Source: Tubulanus polymorphus (taxonomy: Eukaryota; Nemertea; Palaeonemertea; Tubulaniformes; Tubulanidae). From it: a DNA stretch of 64,000 nucleotides. The notes under the pieces were generated by a model. The model worked only from the letters and a program-made list of their open reading frames with translations, did no database searches and was not told the origin of the DNA. The position numbers and the translations under genes are program-made. Of the stretch, positions 1-11,452 are shown one piece after another (the stretch's first letter is position 1; every line of letters starts with the position of its first letter). Location of the stretch: positions 19,217,307 through 19,281,306 of the forward strand of contig NC_134031.1 of the NCBI RefSeq assembly GCF_964204645.1. Reading direction: 5' to 3'.

Positions 1-2545
1 CCCAAAAATACATGCATTACCAGTGAAATTCCCCGACACAAGTGATAGCTCATCCCTACACCAAAAATTACTACTCTCCTTTTGCAGCACTTAAAAGGTT
101 TTGAAGACCCTCCTAAATCTTCCACTGGAAACACAGCACATCACATGCCTAATTTAACTTAGGCAAGGGCTATAAGAAGGTCTAGCCACTGTGAAAGGAG
201 AGTAGAGTAACGTATCTGAAGTCTACGATCTACTACTAGTGATAACATATCCCCAGTAAATGTAGCTATCATTAACACACACAAATCACTTACAAATGAT
301 ATTTATATGAGACTTCTCTAGGACAACTGAAAATTCACAATTCCGATAAATAATTCCATTGCAAATCTGCTTAAAATCCCAGCTAGTTAACGACTACTAA
401 AAGAGAGGATTCTCTGCTAAAATACTACAAGAATTTGACCCCAGAATTCGGCGTGCATTAGTTAGTAGAAGACTAGAATGTTACTCCATAAAAGTGAGTC
501 AACAGAGAATAAAACTTCTGATGACAACCGAGGTCTTTTGCAACGTCAAAATATACATCATTTTTTTGTTGTTGCAAAACAGTAAAAATCTTTGTTTGAC
601 TGTTAAACTGAAATTCATCTCAAGCGAAACCCACTCATTTTCATTTCTCTGATGATGAAGTAAGTCAAAACTTCGAAACTGTCAGAATCAACTGTTAAAT
701 CATCAACTGTGGGTTTTGCTTATTAAAACATCTTTGTCATTGAAGTTTTCGGCGAAATTTCACAATCGGTCCGATCACTTTTGTCACTACTTCAAAAGAC
801 CACGGTTTTTTCATCAGTTCGAACGAAGAAAAAATATGTTAAAACGAAGAGATAGAAACAACAACTAACAACAGGAGGCAACTTCACGAAAAAGTTTAAA
901 ACTCAACTTAAGTCGCAATTGGATACACTTCAATTCAAACACAAGCTTTTTTAAGTTAAAACTTTTTCATGAAACTCAGGATACGATGAAGATCATCACT
1001 ACCTACCGATAATGACTATACAAAATAGTTGGATACGGGCTGTAAAAATCATGAGTGAAATATTATTGAAATGGATTCAATTTAGTCGAAAACATAAAAG
1101 CTGCGTTTATACTGAGGCTAGTTCATCCATTCTAACTCAGTCCATTTGAAAACCTTTTTCCGTCGACGAGGAACTGTCAATGCTACTGTGACAAGCGAGG
1201 ATTCTACTTATGGCAAGCTAAGATCCGACAGTTTCGCTAGTTAATAGCGTTACTCGATTTTCTGCATTCAATTTCTTCTACATTTTAGTTAAAGTTAAAT
1301 GGACGTTTCTCTTGCATAATTCAATCATTAATGAAAACTTAAGCAATCACCGAGTAGAAAATGGATTTAATGCGTATTTAGTGGGTCATTATTGATTTAG
1401 GAGCCTAAAAATACAGTTCTATTCTTAGTTGTTTGAAAATGAACTAATTTTGAAAACGTAAGACCGAGTGCTCATCACGCCATCTGGTGCCGGACAACTG
1501 GTGTTGCATTGTTACATTAAAACTGCACTGTTAAAGGGTTAACAAACCCATACACGCCTAACACGCTCGGTAGCACAGTTCTCAGTATCATTTGTTCATT
1601 TGTTTAAATATATATATATATCTATATAATGAAATGGTACAAGGGTCTCTCTGTTTCTATATACATAACACTGATTCTGCATTGTCACAGCAATTTCAGT
1701 ATTCATTTCCCAGTGAAAGCATGCATAATTAAACCAGGTTATAGTAGACTCCATCCTCGTACTGACAGCGTTCACATCCAGACCAATCCTCAATACAGTA
1801 GAGATTTGCCTTCAATAAATACCCATAAACTCAACCAACGGGATGAAGTCTACAGTAAAATGGCTGAATATATTGTCAAGTTACCGCAAAATGTACTGAA
1901 ATAAATGTGTTACCATTAATGATATTATAAAACCCTCACTTGAATATAAAATGAAGCGTTTAGGACTTGTTTTATTAGTGGTGAAATAGAGCGAAGTGAC
2001 AAATATCCTTTATTTCACCTCTCGGAGTCGGCAACATTTTTATCCAGTTTCGAGGCATCCGATTTCACTATATTATCCGTAGATGTCCTATAAAAATGGT
2101 AGTTGTCAAATATGAATAATTTCAACTACAGATTAAACTGACAAATATTCACCGATAGACTTAGCGCGCAGTTACCTAGTCAAGGCTTAGATTGAAGATT
2201 GGTTTAAGCTGATTTTCACTCAATAGCCAATCCTAATCAAGGGTCAAACGGTTTACTGAGTCATGACTGCCACGCTACTGGACCTTGTCTTAAACTTTAA
2301 GACTGGTCTTCAGTTGTTAACTGGCTCTAGAACCAAACCTGAGCTAGGGACCAACTGAAGTCAGTTAAGATCTTAGTTTTATAACCAGTCTAACAGCTAA
2401 GGCCAGTCTAAAGATTTAAGACCATATTTGGACTTATCTTATTCGGGCACATCTGGATGTATCTATGAGGAAAGCCCCTCATCTAAGGAAAATATGACAG
2501 TTGTCAAGGACTGGGGTCCTGATAAACGCGGGGAACTGTACTTAC
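1..2545. other. Probable CTR1 intron or left flank, no gene recognised
   Basis: No coding exon could be supported. It holds a hammerhead-like repeat near 530-745, a short AT run near 1606-1626, and at about 2165-2450 a diverged inverted-repeat region with recurrent AGTCTTAAG-type words related to the element at 63549-63677. The missing TM2/TM3 exons of CTR1 were looked for here on the minus strand and not found. Confidence 0.5.
530..745 (+). repeat. Dispersed repeat with hammerhead-ribozyme-like core
   Basis: CTGATGA at 649-655, one extra T, a 5-bp stem GAAGT/ACTTC (657-661 with 670-674) and GAAAC at 675-679. The downstream text (GGGTTTT-CTTATTAAA, ATCTTTG) recurs near 49090-49135 after another CTGATGATGA, so this is a dispersed family. 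Confidence 0.4.
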
Positions 2546-4040
2546 TTAATGCTGCCGTTCTGTTGAGTTTCCATGACCATGGCCTCTCGTGACGAGCCCG
2601 ACGTACTAGCCGGCATATCATACGCCGAGTATCGTATAGCTACGACGTGTTTCCTCAATAAATATTCGCGTAGCACTTTCAAACCTTCGTATAAACACGC
2701 CAGTATGAATATAGCGATACACGAACCGACCATAGCTGCAAAAAAAAACAAACATACTATCTTACAATCGGCAGATTCTCTTTAAAAAAAATTTGATCCA
2801 AAAAGTGTTTCCAAAATGTTTAGAAAATTCATCTATTCGACGCAAAGGATTCGATACTACACACAATCGACGACGACGTAAATTTTAAAATTGGTTTTAT
2901 GAAATCGTAAACGAGCGTTTAAAATGCTCGACTCACCTCCAACACTTTGGATATACCACTGTTCGAATAAAACATGCTCTTTGATCCCGACGTGGAAGAA
3001 CATCTGAAATAAACCACAGCTAGAATAAAACAGGGTAAATATTCACCAGCGTGGCCACTGATTATTCTATGTTACACGGGCGTCTCAGAAAATGTGTTAC
3101 CAAAGCTATAAGATTAATTATTCATTCACTATAATCGAAATTAATTTTCTTTTGGGGGTAAGTTTGGTTGATCTCAGGGGCAGATCCAGGGGCATGTTGT
3201 GACCATGTAGACCAATAGAAAGGGCATATATTCTTAATTAAGGGAGGAAAGGCATATCAGCAAAACTTTTGAAATTTTACTATCATTTTAGAGCTTTCTG
3301 AGCATCTCTGAGAGGCATTTAGTCAAGAAACATAGGTTATATATTTAGGAAAAATATCTATTGTGTATCTCGGGTGGTTACAACAGCAAATTTTGATACA
3401 GAGAAAAAATAAAAATGAACTTTATAATTCCGCCCCTAGATCTGGATGTTCACTCGAGGATGAATAATGAAAAACAATAAGCCATGCACGGCTGAGCACT
3501 ACCGTGTTTTTGAATGGCTATAAAAATGGCCTGAACCATAACAAGACATGTATAAGGATTGTTGTATTATGTATAACCACCTGCCAGTCGAGACATTGAT
3601 TCAAAATCCTCGGATCACACATTTTCTGAGACACCCTGTAATAGGAAATTCCCTGAATGAATCTGCGGCAGGTGAATGGAGAGATTGCTTGGTTTAAAAT
3701 GTTACAATTTGTTCATTCTCCACGTATTAATCAAGAAAAGCATGGTCAAAAGCACGCGCAGATATCCTGAAGTTTTTTTTGCAAAATTTGGCGAATTCCC
3801 TGATTTTTTTTCAAGAATTTCTGATTTCCCAAGTTTCCCAGGTTGGGGGTTCCCGGTCAAAAAATATCCAACTCGAGGTGAGTTAGTATTGTCCGTAGGT
3901 CTTCTTACCTTCATACCACCCATATGAGGCATCCCTGTCGGCATGCCGGTCATACCATGACCGCTGTGCGGGTCCGGGGTCATGTGATCACCGGAGTGAG
4001 TAGTCGTATCCATCGTGTGACCCGAATGAGACATATTCAT
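2546..4040 (-). CDS. SLC31A1: CTR1-type high-affinity copper transporter, partial (3' exons beyond left edge)
   Basis: Three coding exons read on the minus strand: 4040-3909 (44 codons, phase 0), 3003-2937 and 2735-2546. The first encodes a Met/His-rich extracellular N-terminus beginning MNMSHSGHTMD, with repeated M-x-M and HSGH motifs typical of CTR1 copper-binding ectodomains. The second gives MFFHVGIKEHVLFEQW, the conserved segment before TM1. The third gives TM1 (AMVGSCIAIFILACLYEG) followed by LKVLREYLL, close to the family's YEGLK signature, and a cytosolic loop. An acceptor (TTTTGTAG) lies 2 bases before the start codon, so a 5'UTR exon is expected upstream. The third exon ends at a strong donor (GTAAGTA). 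If read through, a stop follows at once, giving a protein without TM2 (MxxxM) and TM3 (GxxxG). I found neither segment in 1-2545, so the remaining exons probably lie left of the window. CTR1 trimers import Cu(I) at the plasma membrane. Confident on family, less on completeness. Confidence 0.9.
3175..3449. repeat. MITE-like element, GGATC-type ends (copy 1)
   Basis: It begins AGGGGCAGATCCAGGGGCAT and ends CGCCCCTAGATCTGG, imperfect inverted termini. Related copies are at 41453-41662 and 44576-44885; the word TAGAAAGGGCATATA is shared with the reverse complement of the third. It lies between CTR1 exons 3909-4040 and 2937-3003, so it is intronic. No coding capacity. Confidence 0.6.
3645..3863. 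repeat. Dispersed repeat, copy 1 (partner at 7649-7872)
   Basis: About 220 bp runs in parallel with 7649-7872: both open with AATTCCCTGA(A/G)TGAATC and go through GGTTTAAAAT(A/G)TTACAA and a CACGTATT-A block. Both end in AATTCCCTGATT..., TTTC(C/T)...GTT and TTCCCGGTCA. This copy is in a CTR1 intron just downstream of a donor. Confidence 0.7.
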
Positions 4041-4483
4041 TCCTACAAAATATGAGCCGACAGTGAAATAGAATGTTTCAATAAACACAGCGTGTGCAGT
4101 CATTGAAACTTGTGTTCATTTCATTGATGAAATATCATTATTAATTCGAAGATTATGTTTGACATCGGAAACTCCTGCCCGCAAAAAATTGATCAGCTTT
4201 GTTTGTCTTCGCGAATACTGTTTCAACTAATCAACGAGAAATGCATTTTTAACACAATTCGGCTGCACGATCAATAAACGGCTAGTTACCTGAGGGAGTA
4301 GATTAGTTTACCCTATGCAGAAACAACCTTGAAAACACTTGAAATTAGGTCTTTATAACGACACGACTGACATTTATAACTAAAACCGGTTCGTCGTTAC
4401 GAGAAATTGGACCCATAAACTAAGATATCACATATATAATATGATTTACAAACCGAAATTCTTTTCCATTGAAAATGAAAGCA

Positions 4484-4551
4484 ATTCAGACCTCTGCCTG
4501 ATTTTAAACATTTTTGCATTCAGACCTCTGCCTGATTTTAAACATTTTTGC
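4484..4551. repeat. 34-bp direct duplication
   Basis: Two adjacent identical copies of a 34-bp unit starting ATTCAGACCTCTGCC, at 4484-4517 and 4518-4551. A recent local duplication with no coding meaning seen. Confidence 0.9.
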
Positions 4552-5666
4552 AGTCGTCTAGTGGAATCAGTTTACCAATGTTTGTGAGATGACATTTTAC
4601 TCATGAGTTTCAAACCGGGCTCTAAACTAAAGCTCAGTGGCTTCATCTAATCTCCTGCGCATTATATTAGAATTTTCTATATCTCTTTACGGCATGTTGT
4701 AATTTATCATGTATATAAATCATTACTATTATCAAACTTACTTGTGTCATCATTGGGTAAATCGTATTATAATTATAATTAATTAATTAATTTATTTATA
4801 TTTCCAATTCAATATACTAAGTGAAGGTCATCATCATTTGGATAAGTCGTCACATATCGGAAGTTGTCTCTATGTTTGACTTATCTCTCTATCTTTGACA
4901 ATTTGTATTTCCTACTTTACTTTACAAAGGGTAAGTCCTCATTTGGATTTAAGTCGCCGATATAACGATAATGAACGAGTCCCTAACTACCCCGGTACAA
5001 CGACTTAAAGCGAATTTGACTTCAATTTCAATCCATCTTAGCGGACACGCAGAAAATTTCGACCCGAGGATATTAGAAATATGGCCTATAGAGAAATAAC
5101 AAGAACCAACTCACCCAAACCACGACAATAACAACGCAAGAAAATTTGAAATCAGATTCCTGTGAGCGAAGAAATGCCGATACCAATTAATGAGTAACAA
5201 CCCACGCTTCCTGACGGGGCAGAGGTGGCGCTCTACGAGATATAACAATTCATTAAAACATCCAATAGATATAATATATATATCGCAGTCTCATCAGTCA
5301 TTCAAAAACTAAATGACAGAATATACGCAGTTCTGTTCATACATACACGTTGTATATACTAACAATCTAAAATGATTAGTTATTGAGCGAGATACGACGA
5401 CATTCTATAATTGAAACATCTGTTTTATTATCAACGTCTCCTTTCATTTGTTTAAATCATGATTTTGTCGTCGTTGTCGTCGTAATTAGAAAATGCAATC
5501 AACATACATCAAAAAATTGATTAATCTCAGAAAAAAACAAATCTAAATATAAAAGAAATTAGTCGCGCTGTCTTCGTAACTAATCGTGATTTTACTGAAT
5601 CGTTGAAATCATTGTTATCCAAAGTCTTGTTTATGAAACCGTTTTAACTCGCATGGCTTATACACA

Positions 5667-6064
5667 GTCCCTACGGATCAGTTATTCTGGGATATAAGGA
5701 ATTTTAATGGAGCAAATTTCAAATTTTGAGGAAGCGTCTGCATCACTTTCATAATCCAATCTCACTGTAGACTCCTCCTAAATAGGTACTGTCTATCTCA
5801 GTAAACTATCAATTCAGTGGTTTTGTAAGCAAATTCTTATCCTTTACAATAACTAAACTGAGTTTCTAATTTGGTAACCGATTATTTGGGTAAAAAGATT
5901 CTGGTCCTAACTGTACCAGTTTAGGCATAGTTTACTGTACAACTGCATTAAACATTTCTCAAAATTGAAGGAGCTATTTTGATCAAATAAAAGTAAGTTT
6001 CAAGCAGCTTCAAAACATTTTCTGATTAGAAGGAGTCTTTGAAGAATCGAGGAGTCGTAGGGAC
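5667..6064. repeat. TIR element, GTCCCTAC ends (copy A)
   Basis: It starts GTCCCTACGGATC and ends GAGTCGTAGGGAC, near-perfect inverted termini of about 13 bp. The interior parallels copy B at 8317-8751: ATATAAG, AAATTTCAAATTTT, GGAAGCGTCTGCATCA, GTTTCTAATT-GGTAAC, TTGGGTAAA, TTTAGGCA and TCAAATAAAAGT occur in the same order. No ORF; probably a non-autonomous DNA transposon. Confidence 0.75.
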
Positions 6065-7648
6065 CCTCTGTTATAGTTGAATTCTTTTGAAAACTCTCAC
6101 AGAAAGCTTATTACTTCCAAAACTAGGTTAGAAAGAATGCAGACCTGTTCAAAGACTTTATTTACTTCTATCCTAACATTGAAATATACAGCAAAGCCAG
6201 GCAACTTTCACTTCTAAAACACCTATGCTTACTAATATAAATGTATACATAAATTTCAGTAGTTGCAATTAATTTTTAATTCTTTTGTTAAAATTCATAA
6301 TTCGCTTCAAAATCAATCAATACACTATGAATCGATACACTACTATTTGACCAGCGAGATTGTCAACAATTCTCTTTTTTCATTCATTAACATTAGCTAC
6401 AGCGCGGTCGATGAAGCTGATTCAACAACAGCGAAGTTACGTTTTATTAATTTTCGTTAATTTTTGACGAGATATCTTGCAACAATCAGCTTTAGTCAAC
6501 AAATAGATTCATCATATTTGAGTAAACATTGTGCAGTTTGAAAAAGACAATTTATGTCATTAATTAAGTCTACAAAAGGGTTTGTAGCAGTTTGACTTAG
6601 GCAAAAGTCAATATTTTTTATAATAAAAAATGTCAGTACTCTTCGAAGTCTTTAGTCATTCACTTTTCCCGAATCAAATCTGAAATTTGCATCGAAAACG
6701 CCCGCGATAAAATTTGCCCATAGAGATTTCCTGTGATGACTTTGAGTCCAAGAAGTAAGTTCTTTTCCGTACTTTCAGGATTTTACCCCGAAAGTAAGCA
6801 CTAGTCCAGGCCTATTCAAAACTGTTCCAAAAGTAAGCTTATCCAAAACTGTGCTGCTAGGATAGTTAGGCCTACCCTTGCTCGGTCAAGAGGATATTAC
6901 ACCAGTGTAGGCTTCCCTTCCCTAGCTCCCTGTTCAACAGCGAATCAAATTTTAAAATTCTCAACAACCTAGCTCCTTGTTCCTTTCAGGATTTGATATA
7001 GTTCCGTATGTACAAGCACGTCCACTACGATCCAGTGCTAGTAGCAGCAATAAACTACAGACTGTAATCCTAAATACAACACACTAAAACATTTAGAGGC
7101 CTACATCTAATAACATTACACAATTTGGAGTTTTAAAGAAGACATTTGTAGAGTTTAGTTCATAAAGTATAAATCACTGAAATCAACGCATCCTTACCTC
7201 AAACCTATGAAGATTTAGAATGCTAACTCATTGAATCAAAATTATATTTTCAAACTTACGCCTACATAATTTAAAAAAGTTGATAAGTCGAAGTCTGACT
7301 GTCCTACTTTTGGTTGTATTTCAATCAATAAATATTGATTAGATCTAGGTCTAATATTGATCAGTGAGTCGATAATAATGAAATCAGGCTCTAGGCCTAA
7401 TAGAAATTAAGACCAGAGTTTCGTGTGTGGATAAGAACAAATGTGTTATTGATAACCTGATACATAGTGGAACTGTAGTAGGAATACCAGGTCATCTTAA
7501 AAGGGTTCCCATTGTTTCGGGAACAAGGTTGGGAGTCAAACTGAAACTTGGGTCTATAATTCACTGACTACACTTTGCCAATTGTGGACCTTTTAACAGG
7601 GTGGCGCCGCTTTTCTCCCATTTACAAATCCCTGATTTTTCCATGTGA

Positions 7649-7872
7649 TTAAACCAAATTCCCTGAGTGAATCAGAGAAATTTCTCGGTTTAAAATATTA
7701 CAAATCATTCATTTTGCGTTGAATCACGTATTGATAAAGAAACATTTACACACGGTTAAAAACATTATCAGGATTTCCAGAGTTTTCTAGGTTTTTGTTA
7801 AAATATAACAAATTCCCTGATTCTTTTCTAGATGTTTCTGATTCCTTAAGTTTTCCAGGTTTTCCCGGTCAG
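7649..7872. repeat. Dispersed repeat, copy 2 (partner at 3645-3863)
   Basis: Diverged copy of the sequence described at 3645-3863, in the same orientation and about as long. Confidence 0.7.
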
Positions 7873-8316
7873 CGCTATCCTGTGAATCCAGGTAAATCAA
7901 CAATCTGGTGAGATCGACTAAAAGTTCAGTCTGTTAAGCATTTCGCGCATATGTTTAAAAATCACTGTTTCGATAGTAAGCTGCAACTGGGGTTAGACAT
8001 ACTTTGAATATATTTCGTTGACATTTCGATATTAATCATAAATCATGGATTGAATAGAGATGCAATCAATTAATTTCTAACTATGCAGTAAATCAGATTG
8101 GATTTAGATATCGGTGAGATCAATTAATAGTTTGATAGAAAACAGTCTCCAGCTTTTGTGTTCTGATATTCTGGGGTGATTTATAGTCTACTGATCATCA
8201 CCAAACTATTGTCTTTCCTTTAACACATGGTTTCACACTTATTCATCTTTCATTGTGGTTTGATTGATGACCATTTTGGACTGCTTTTTTCGTCCTGCCG
8301 GGTCAAGTTATATAAT

Positions 8317-8751
8317 AGCCCCTACAGATGTGTCAATCCTAGATATAAGTTTTCAAGGAGAAAATTTCAAATTTTTAAGGTCAGGAAGCGTCTGCATCAG
8401 TTTTAGGCCTATATTCCTGTCGCTGTTTAACTGGCACTGTTTATTATGTCGTTACATACACATTCGTATCCTTAGCACTGGTCAACTTAAACTCCGTTTC
8501 TAATTAGGTAACTGCCTAATTGGGTAAAGAAGAAATCCTAGTCTCAACTGTATTGATTTAGGCACAGCCTAGTCTAGGCCTACTATTACAACTAGCCTTA
8601 GGTAGGGCCTACAAACATTTCTAATTATTCACTACCTAGGCCTATCTAGAGATTAAAGGAGTTTTATACATTTTCAAATAAAAGTTGCAAATATCTTTAA
8701 AAGCGTCATTTTCTATTTAGAAGTAGGGAATCATGGAGTCATATAGGGACC
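8317..8751. repeat. TIR element, GTCCCTAC ends (copy B)
   Basis: It starts AGCCCCTACAGAT and ends GGAGTCATATAGGGACC. The internal word order matches copy A at 5667-6064, with an added stretch of CCTAGGCCTA words in the middle. Confidence 0.7.
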
Positions 8752-8917
8752 CTGGTAAGTCCTTAATTTTGATAATGAAGTTGCTAAGTTGCATCGGCCC
8801 ACCAACAAAATAAACCAATCAAATCAATTAAGTTCATTTATTAAAACGTAATAAGATTACATGTCTTGTGAATATAATCCTGGTGTACGTGTTCCCTGGT
8901 CACGTACATCGGCGTCA

Positions 8918-8952
8918 TTAGCAGCAGCAGCAGCAGCAGTCAGCAGCAGCAG
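8918..8952. repeat. (CAG)n microsatellite
   Basis: AGC repeated with one interruption. An overlapping open frame would read polyalanine, but no gene context is seen. Confidence 0.85.
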
Positions 8953-9588
8953 CCACCAGCTGGACGGTTTTCTAGCATTTTTACGATTATCACCTGAGAT
9001 AAAACCTACCTTTCATTTAATTACGACGCGTAAATTTCAGATTAACAACGATATACAGTGAATAGTAGTAGTGGTAGTTTTCTTCAGAGAAATCACAGTC
9101 CCATTATTATCCGGAGATGATTCACATCAAAAAATATGAAGAATCCGATTCCGATCAACAACACTTTCAGGAAGTCATGTGCGCCACACCGTCATGTAGC
9201 GCCACCTGTCAATACTTTGAAAAAAATTGAACCCTTACAATAAGATAATTAATTCACCTTACCGTGCTATTTATCTTACATATATCCTACACTTATTTAG
9301 AATTCCAAGCCGATTAAAAATTGTTATTGGTACTAAACCCGTTGTGGTCGGTGTGTAACGTACTAGAATTTTTAGTTTTGGTTCATAGTCAGATCTGAGT
9401 AAGGATTAGTTCCCATCTAGCACAGATCGAAAATAAAGCAAGGCGGGATTCGAAAGGATTCGAAACTGAATCAATCATATATCAATGCTAAAGCTTTGAA
9501 TGGAGAATCCGCTTTCTAAGAGATGTCATGTTTTTGAGTCGCTTTTAATAGAAATGTCATGCGCAGTAGGCTTAATTGGATTTGTTAG

Positions 9589-9740
9589 TTGTCAGATCAC
9601 ATGCTGATCGGGGCCCATCCTCGCTTGCCAGGGGTCCGGTATCACTCCCGAACTCGCTTCCACCAGCGAACAGGTTTAGCGTAGTGGGTTCGAATCCCTT
9701 GACGGGTGAAGATGATCGGGGCCGTGTTCAAAAAGTTCCA
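9589..9740 (+). mobile_element. tRNA-like retroposon (SINE) fragment
   Basis: It contains GTGGGTTCGAATCCC, a canonical tRNA B-box, followed by a GGGTGAAGATGATCGGGGCC segment, without a foldable full tRNA. A second B-box-bearing piece (TCAGGTTCGAATCCC) lies near 12215. Such isolated pol III boxes mark tRNA-derived SINEs. The ends are uncertain. Confidence 0.45.
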
Positions 9741-10390
9741 ATTTCCCCCAAAATGTGTTACGCGGAACGCATACGTATTGGAAAATAACGATTATTATTT
9801 GCACAAATTTCACTCGATCTATAAACCTGTTTTTTAGTAGTAGAAGCATTTTAGTGTAAATGAATATAAAAAGAATACATTTTTTAAAATCATGACCAAG
9901 AACCATAACAGATTCGGCCAGGAATGAACTGATTACAAATTTTATTGCAGTTTACAAAAGTGATCCGGCCGATTAGGAGAAACAAGGCTTTTTAGGCTTA
10001 TTTCCGAATAAAAATCATAATTGAGGGTGGTTGCCACACTCGGAGGTGTTGTTATTATCTAAGGGCTACTCAGCGGTGTGAAGGCGATCGGGAGATGATT
10101 TAACAAGAGTAATTTCCACATAATGTGTCTTCCAATAATAATCACTCTAAGTATCTACTGCTGATACGGACTGACATTGATTGGCTTCATTTTTTCTCCA
10201 TCTCGATCTTGTCTCGAATCTCAGAGGAGATATAAGTGCCATCGGAATTCTGCGCGCTCACCAGGACTTGCGCGCGAGGCGGTGTTTTTATCACGCCTTG
10301 TCTGGTTAGGTTCTCATGTCCATCGGCAACCACTGTTCTCACTTTCCACGATTATTCTAAAATAACGAAGCAAAATCTTCGATATCTTTA

Positions 10391-11452
10391 ATGGATGATT
10401 ATGCCGCCACAATACTTCTTTCAAATCGAACAAATACAGGAACGTTAACTCCGTCTTACATCGGTATTATCATCAACCCGACGTCACTCTTACCGTTAAC
10501 TTACCGATGGTTCGTCTACGTTATAACGGGCTTATCGCTCTTCCTCGGCTATATCGGTAATATTCTTATCGTACGTGTTATGCTTACCCGTAAATTGAGT
10601 CGTTTATCGTACAGTCGTTATTTTCTATCACTAGCTCTATCGGACGCGACGTTTCTATCGGTTGTAATGTGTAAGTATATTAATTTAGCATGTGTCTATT
10701 TTTTCGGATTTATTCTGATTCGCGTTGATTCGACCGCGTTGTGCAGAGCAGCCGAATTCGTCGTGAATCTATCGATAACGTTCAGCGCCTGGTTACTGGT
10801 ACTCATAGCCGTTGAAAGACTCGCCGTCATAAGTTCCCCTTTTAAAGCTCGGCGGTTCTGGACCCCGCGAACAACTTCGCTGTTAAGTTCCTTCCTTTTT
10901 ACGTCATGTTGCATTCTATATCTGTTCAATTTATGGGATATTTTCTACGTTCCGAAAATTGGTTGCTTTTATACGGAATTCGGTTATGAAATTCGCGCCA
11001 TTTTAACGTCAGTTTTCTGTTCATATTTACCCACTGTTCTGTTGACTATTTTCTCGTCTGTGATGGTCGTCTGTTTACGTAAGAACAACCGAAGATTACA
11101 GCGAAGTAAATTTTCCGGCAACTCATTTCATAAATCGTCACAGGCGTCTGCTTGGAAACAAAGCTCTCGCAATTTCTCATCGTCGGGTAGCAACCAAGTT
11201 ACCCGGATATTTTTTGCCGTTTGTGTATTCTTCTTGGTTACTACGACTCCCGTTTACGTCATCGTCGCATTGTTGCAGAATCCAGCGTTAACCGACGCGT
11301 TATTTCTTCCGTTCTCCGTAAGCGTTGACGTTCTGACGCTGAATTATTCGGCTAATTTTTATCTGTACGTGGTGACGGGAAAAGAAATTCGTAACGCCGT
11401 CAAACAATTGTTTTGTCCACCTAGAAAATTCTCGTCATATAAAAGAAAATAA
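10391..11452 (+). CDS. Class A (rhodopsin-family) peptide-type GPCR, intronless
   Basis: A 353-residue single-exon seven-helix receptor. The N-terminus has an N-glycosylation sequon (NRT, residues 12-14). TM1 carries GN at 56-57 (N1.50), TM2 LALSD with D85 (D2.50). C118 at the top of TM3 should pair with C192 in loop 2. The DRY position reads ERL (142-144) with VISSP after it. TM6 has a proline (TTTPVY) but no CWxP. TM7 ends NYSANFYLY (318-326) in place of NPxxY, a form seen in FMRFamide-receptor-like and related invertebrate peptide receptors. A basic tail ends SYKRK. The ATG chosen leaves a normal-length ectodomain; the next Met is inside TM1. An AATAAA lies at 11649-11654. The ligand cannot be told from sequence; a plasma-membrane neuropeptide receptor is inferred. 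Confidence 0.9.
   Translation: MDDYAATILLSNRTNTGTLTPSYIGIIINPTSLLPLTYRWFVYVITGLSLFLGYIGNILIVRVMLTRKLSRLSYSRYFLSLALSDATFLSVVMCKYINLACVYFFGFILIRVDSTALCRAAEFVVNLSITFSAWLLVLIAVERLAVISSPFKARRFWTPRTTSLLSSFLFTSCCILYLFNLWDIFYVPKIGCFYTEFGYEIRAILTSVFCSYLPTVLLTIFSSVMVVCLRKNNRRLQRSKFSGNSFHKSSQASAWKQSSRNFSSSGSNQVTRIFFAVCVFFLVTTTPVYVIVALLQNPALTDALFLPFSVSVDVLTLNYSANFYLYVVTGKEIRNAVKQLFCPPRKFSSYKRK

Larger units (their letters stand above)
4143..10390. other. Repeat-rich intergenic region
   Basis: Between the CTR1 5' end and the GPCR. It holds the elements listed separately: the 34-bp duplication, two TIR elements, a dispersed-repeat copy, a CAG run and a tRNA-like retroposon piece. Promoters and 5'UTR exons of CTR1 (leftward) and the GPCR (rightward) presumably lie here but could not be placed. 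No exon with both splice sites and coding character was found. Confidence 0.6.

Noticed and set aside
3702-4103. 133-codon frame taken as one protein
   Set aside because: Only 3909-4040 is CTR1 coding sequence; the rest is upstream intron and a dispersed repeat past the donor.
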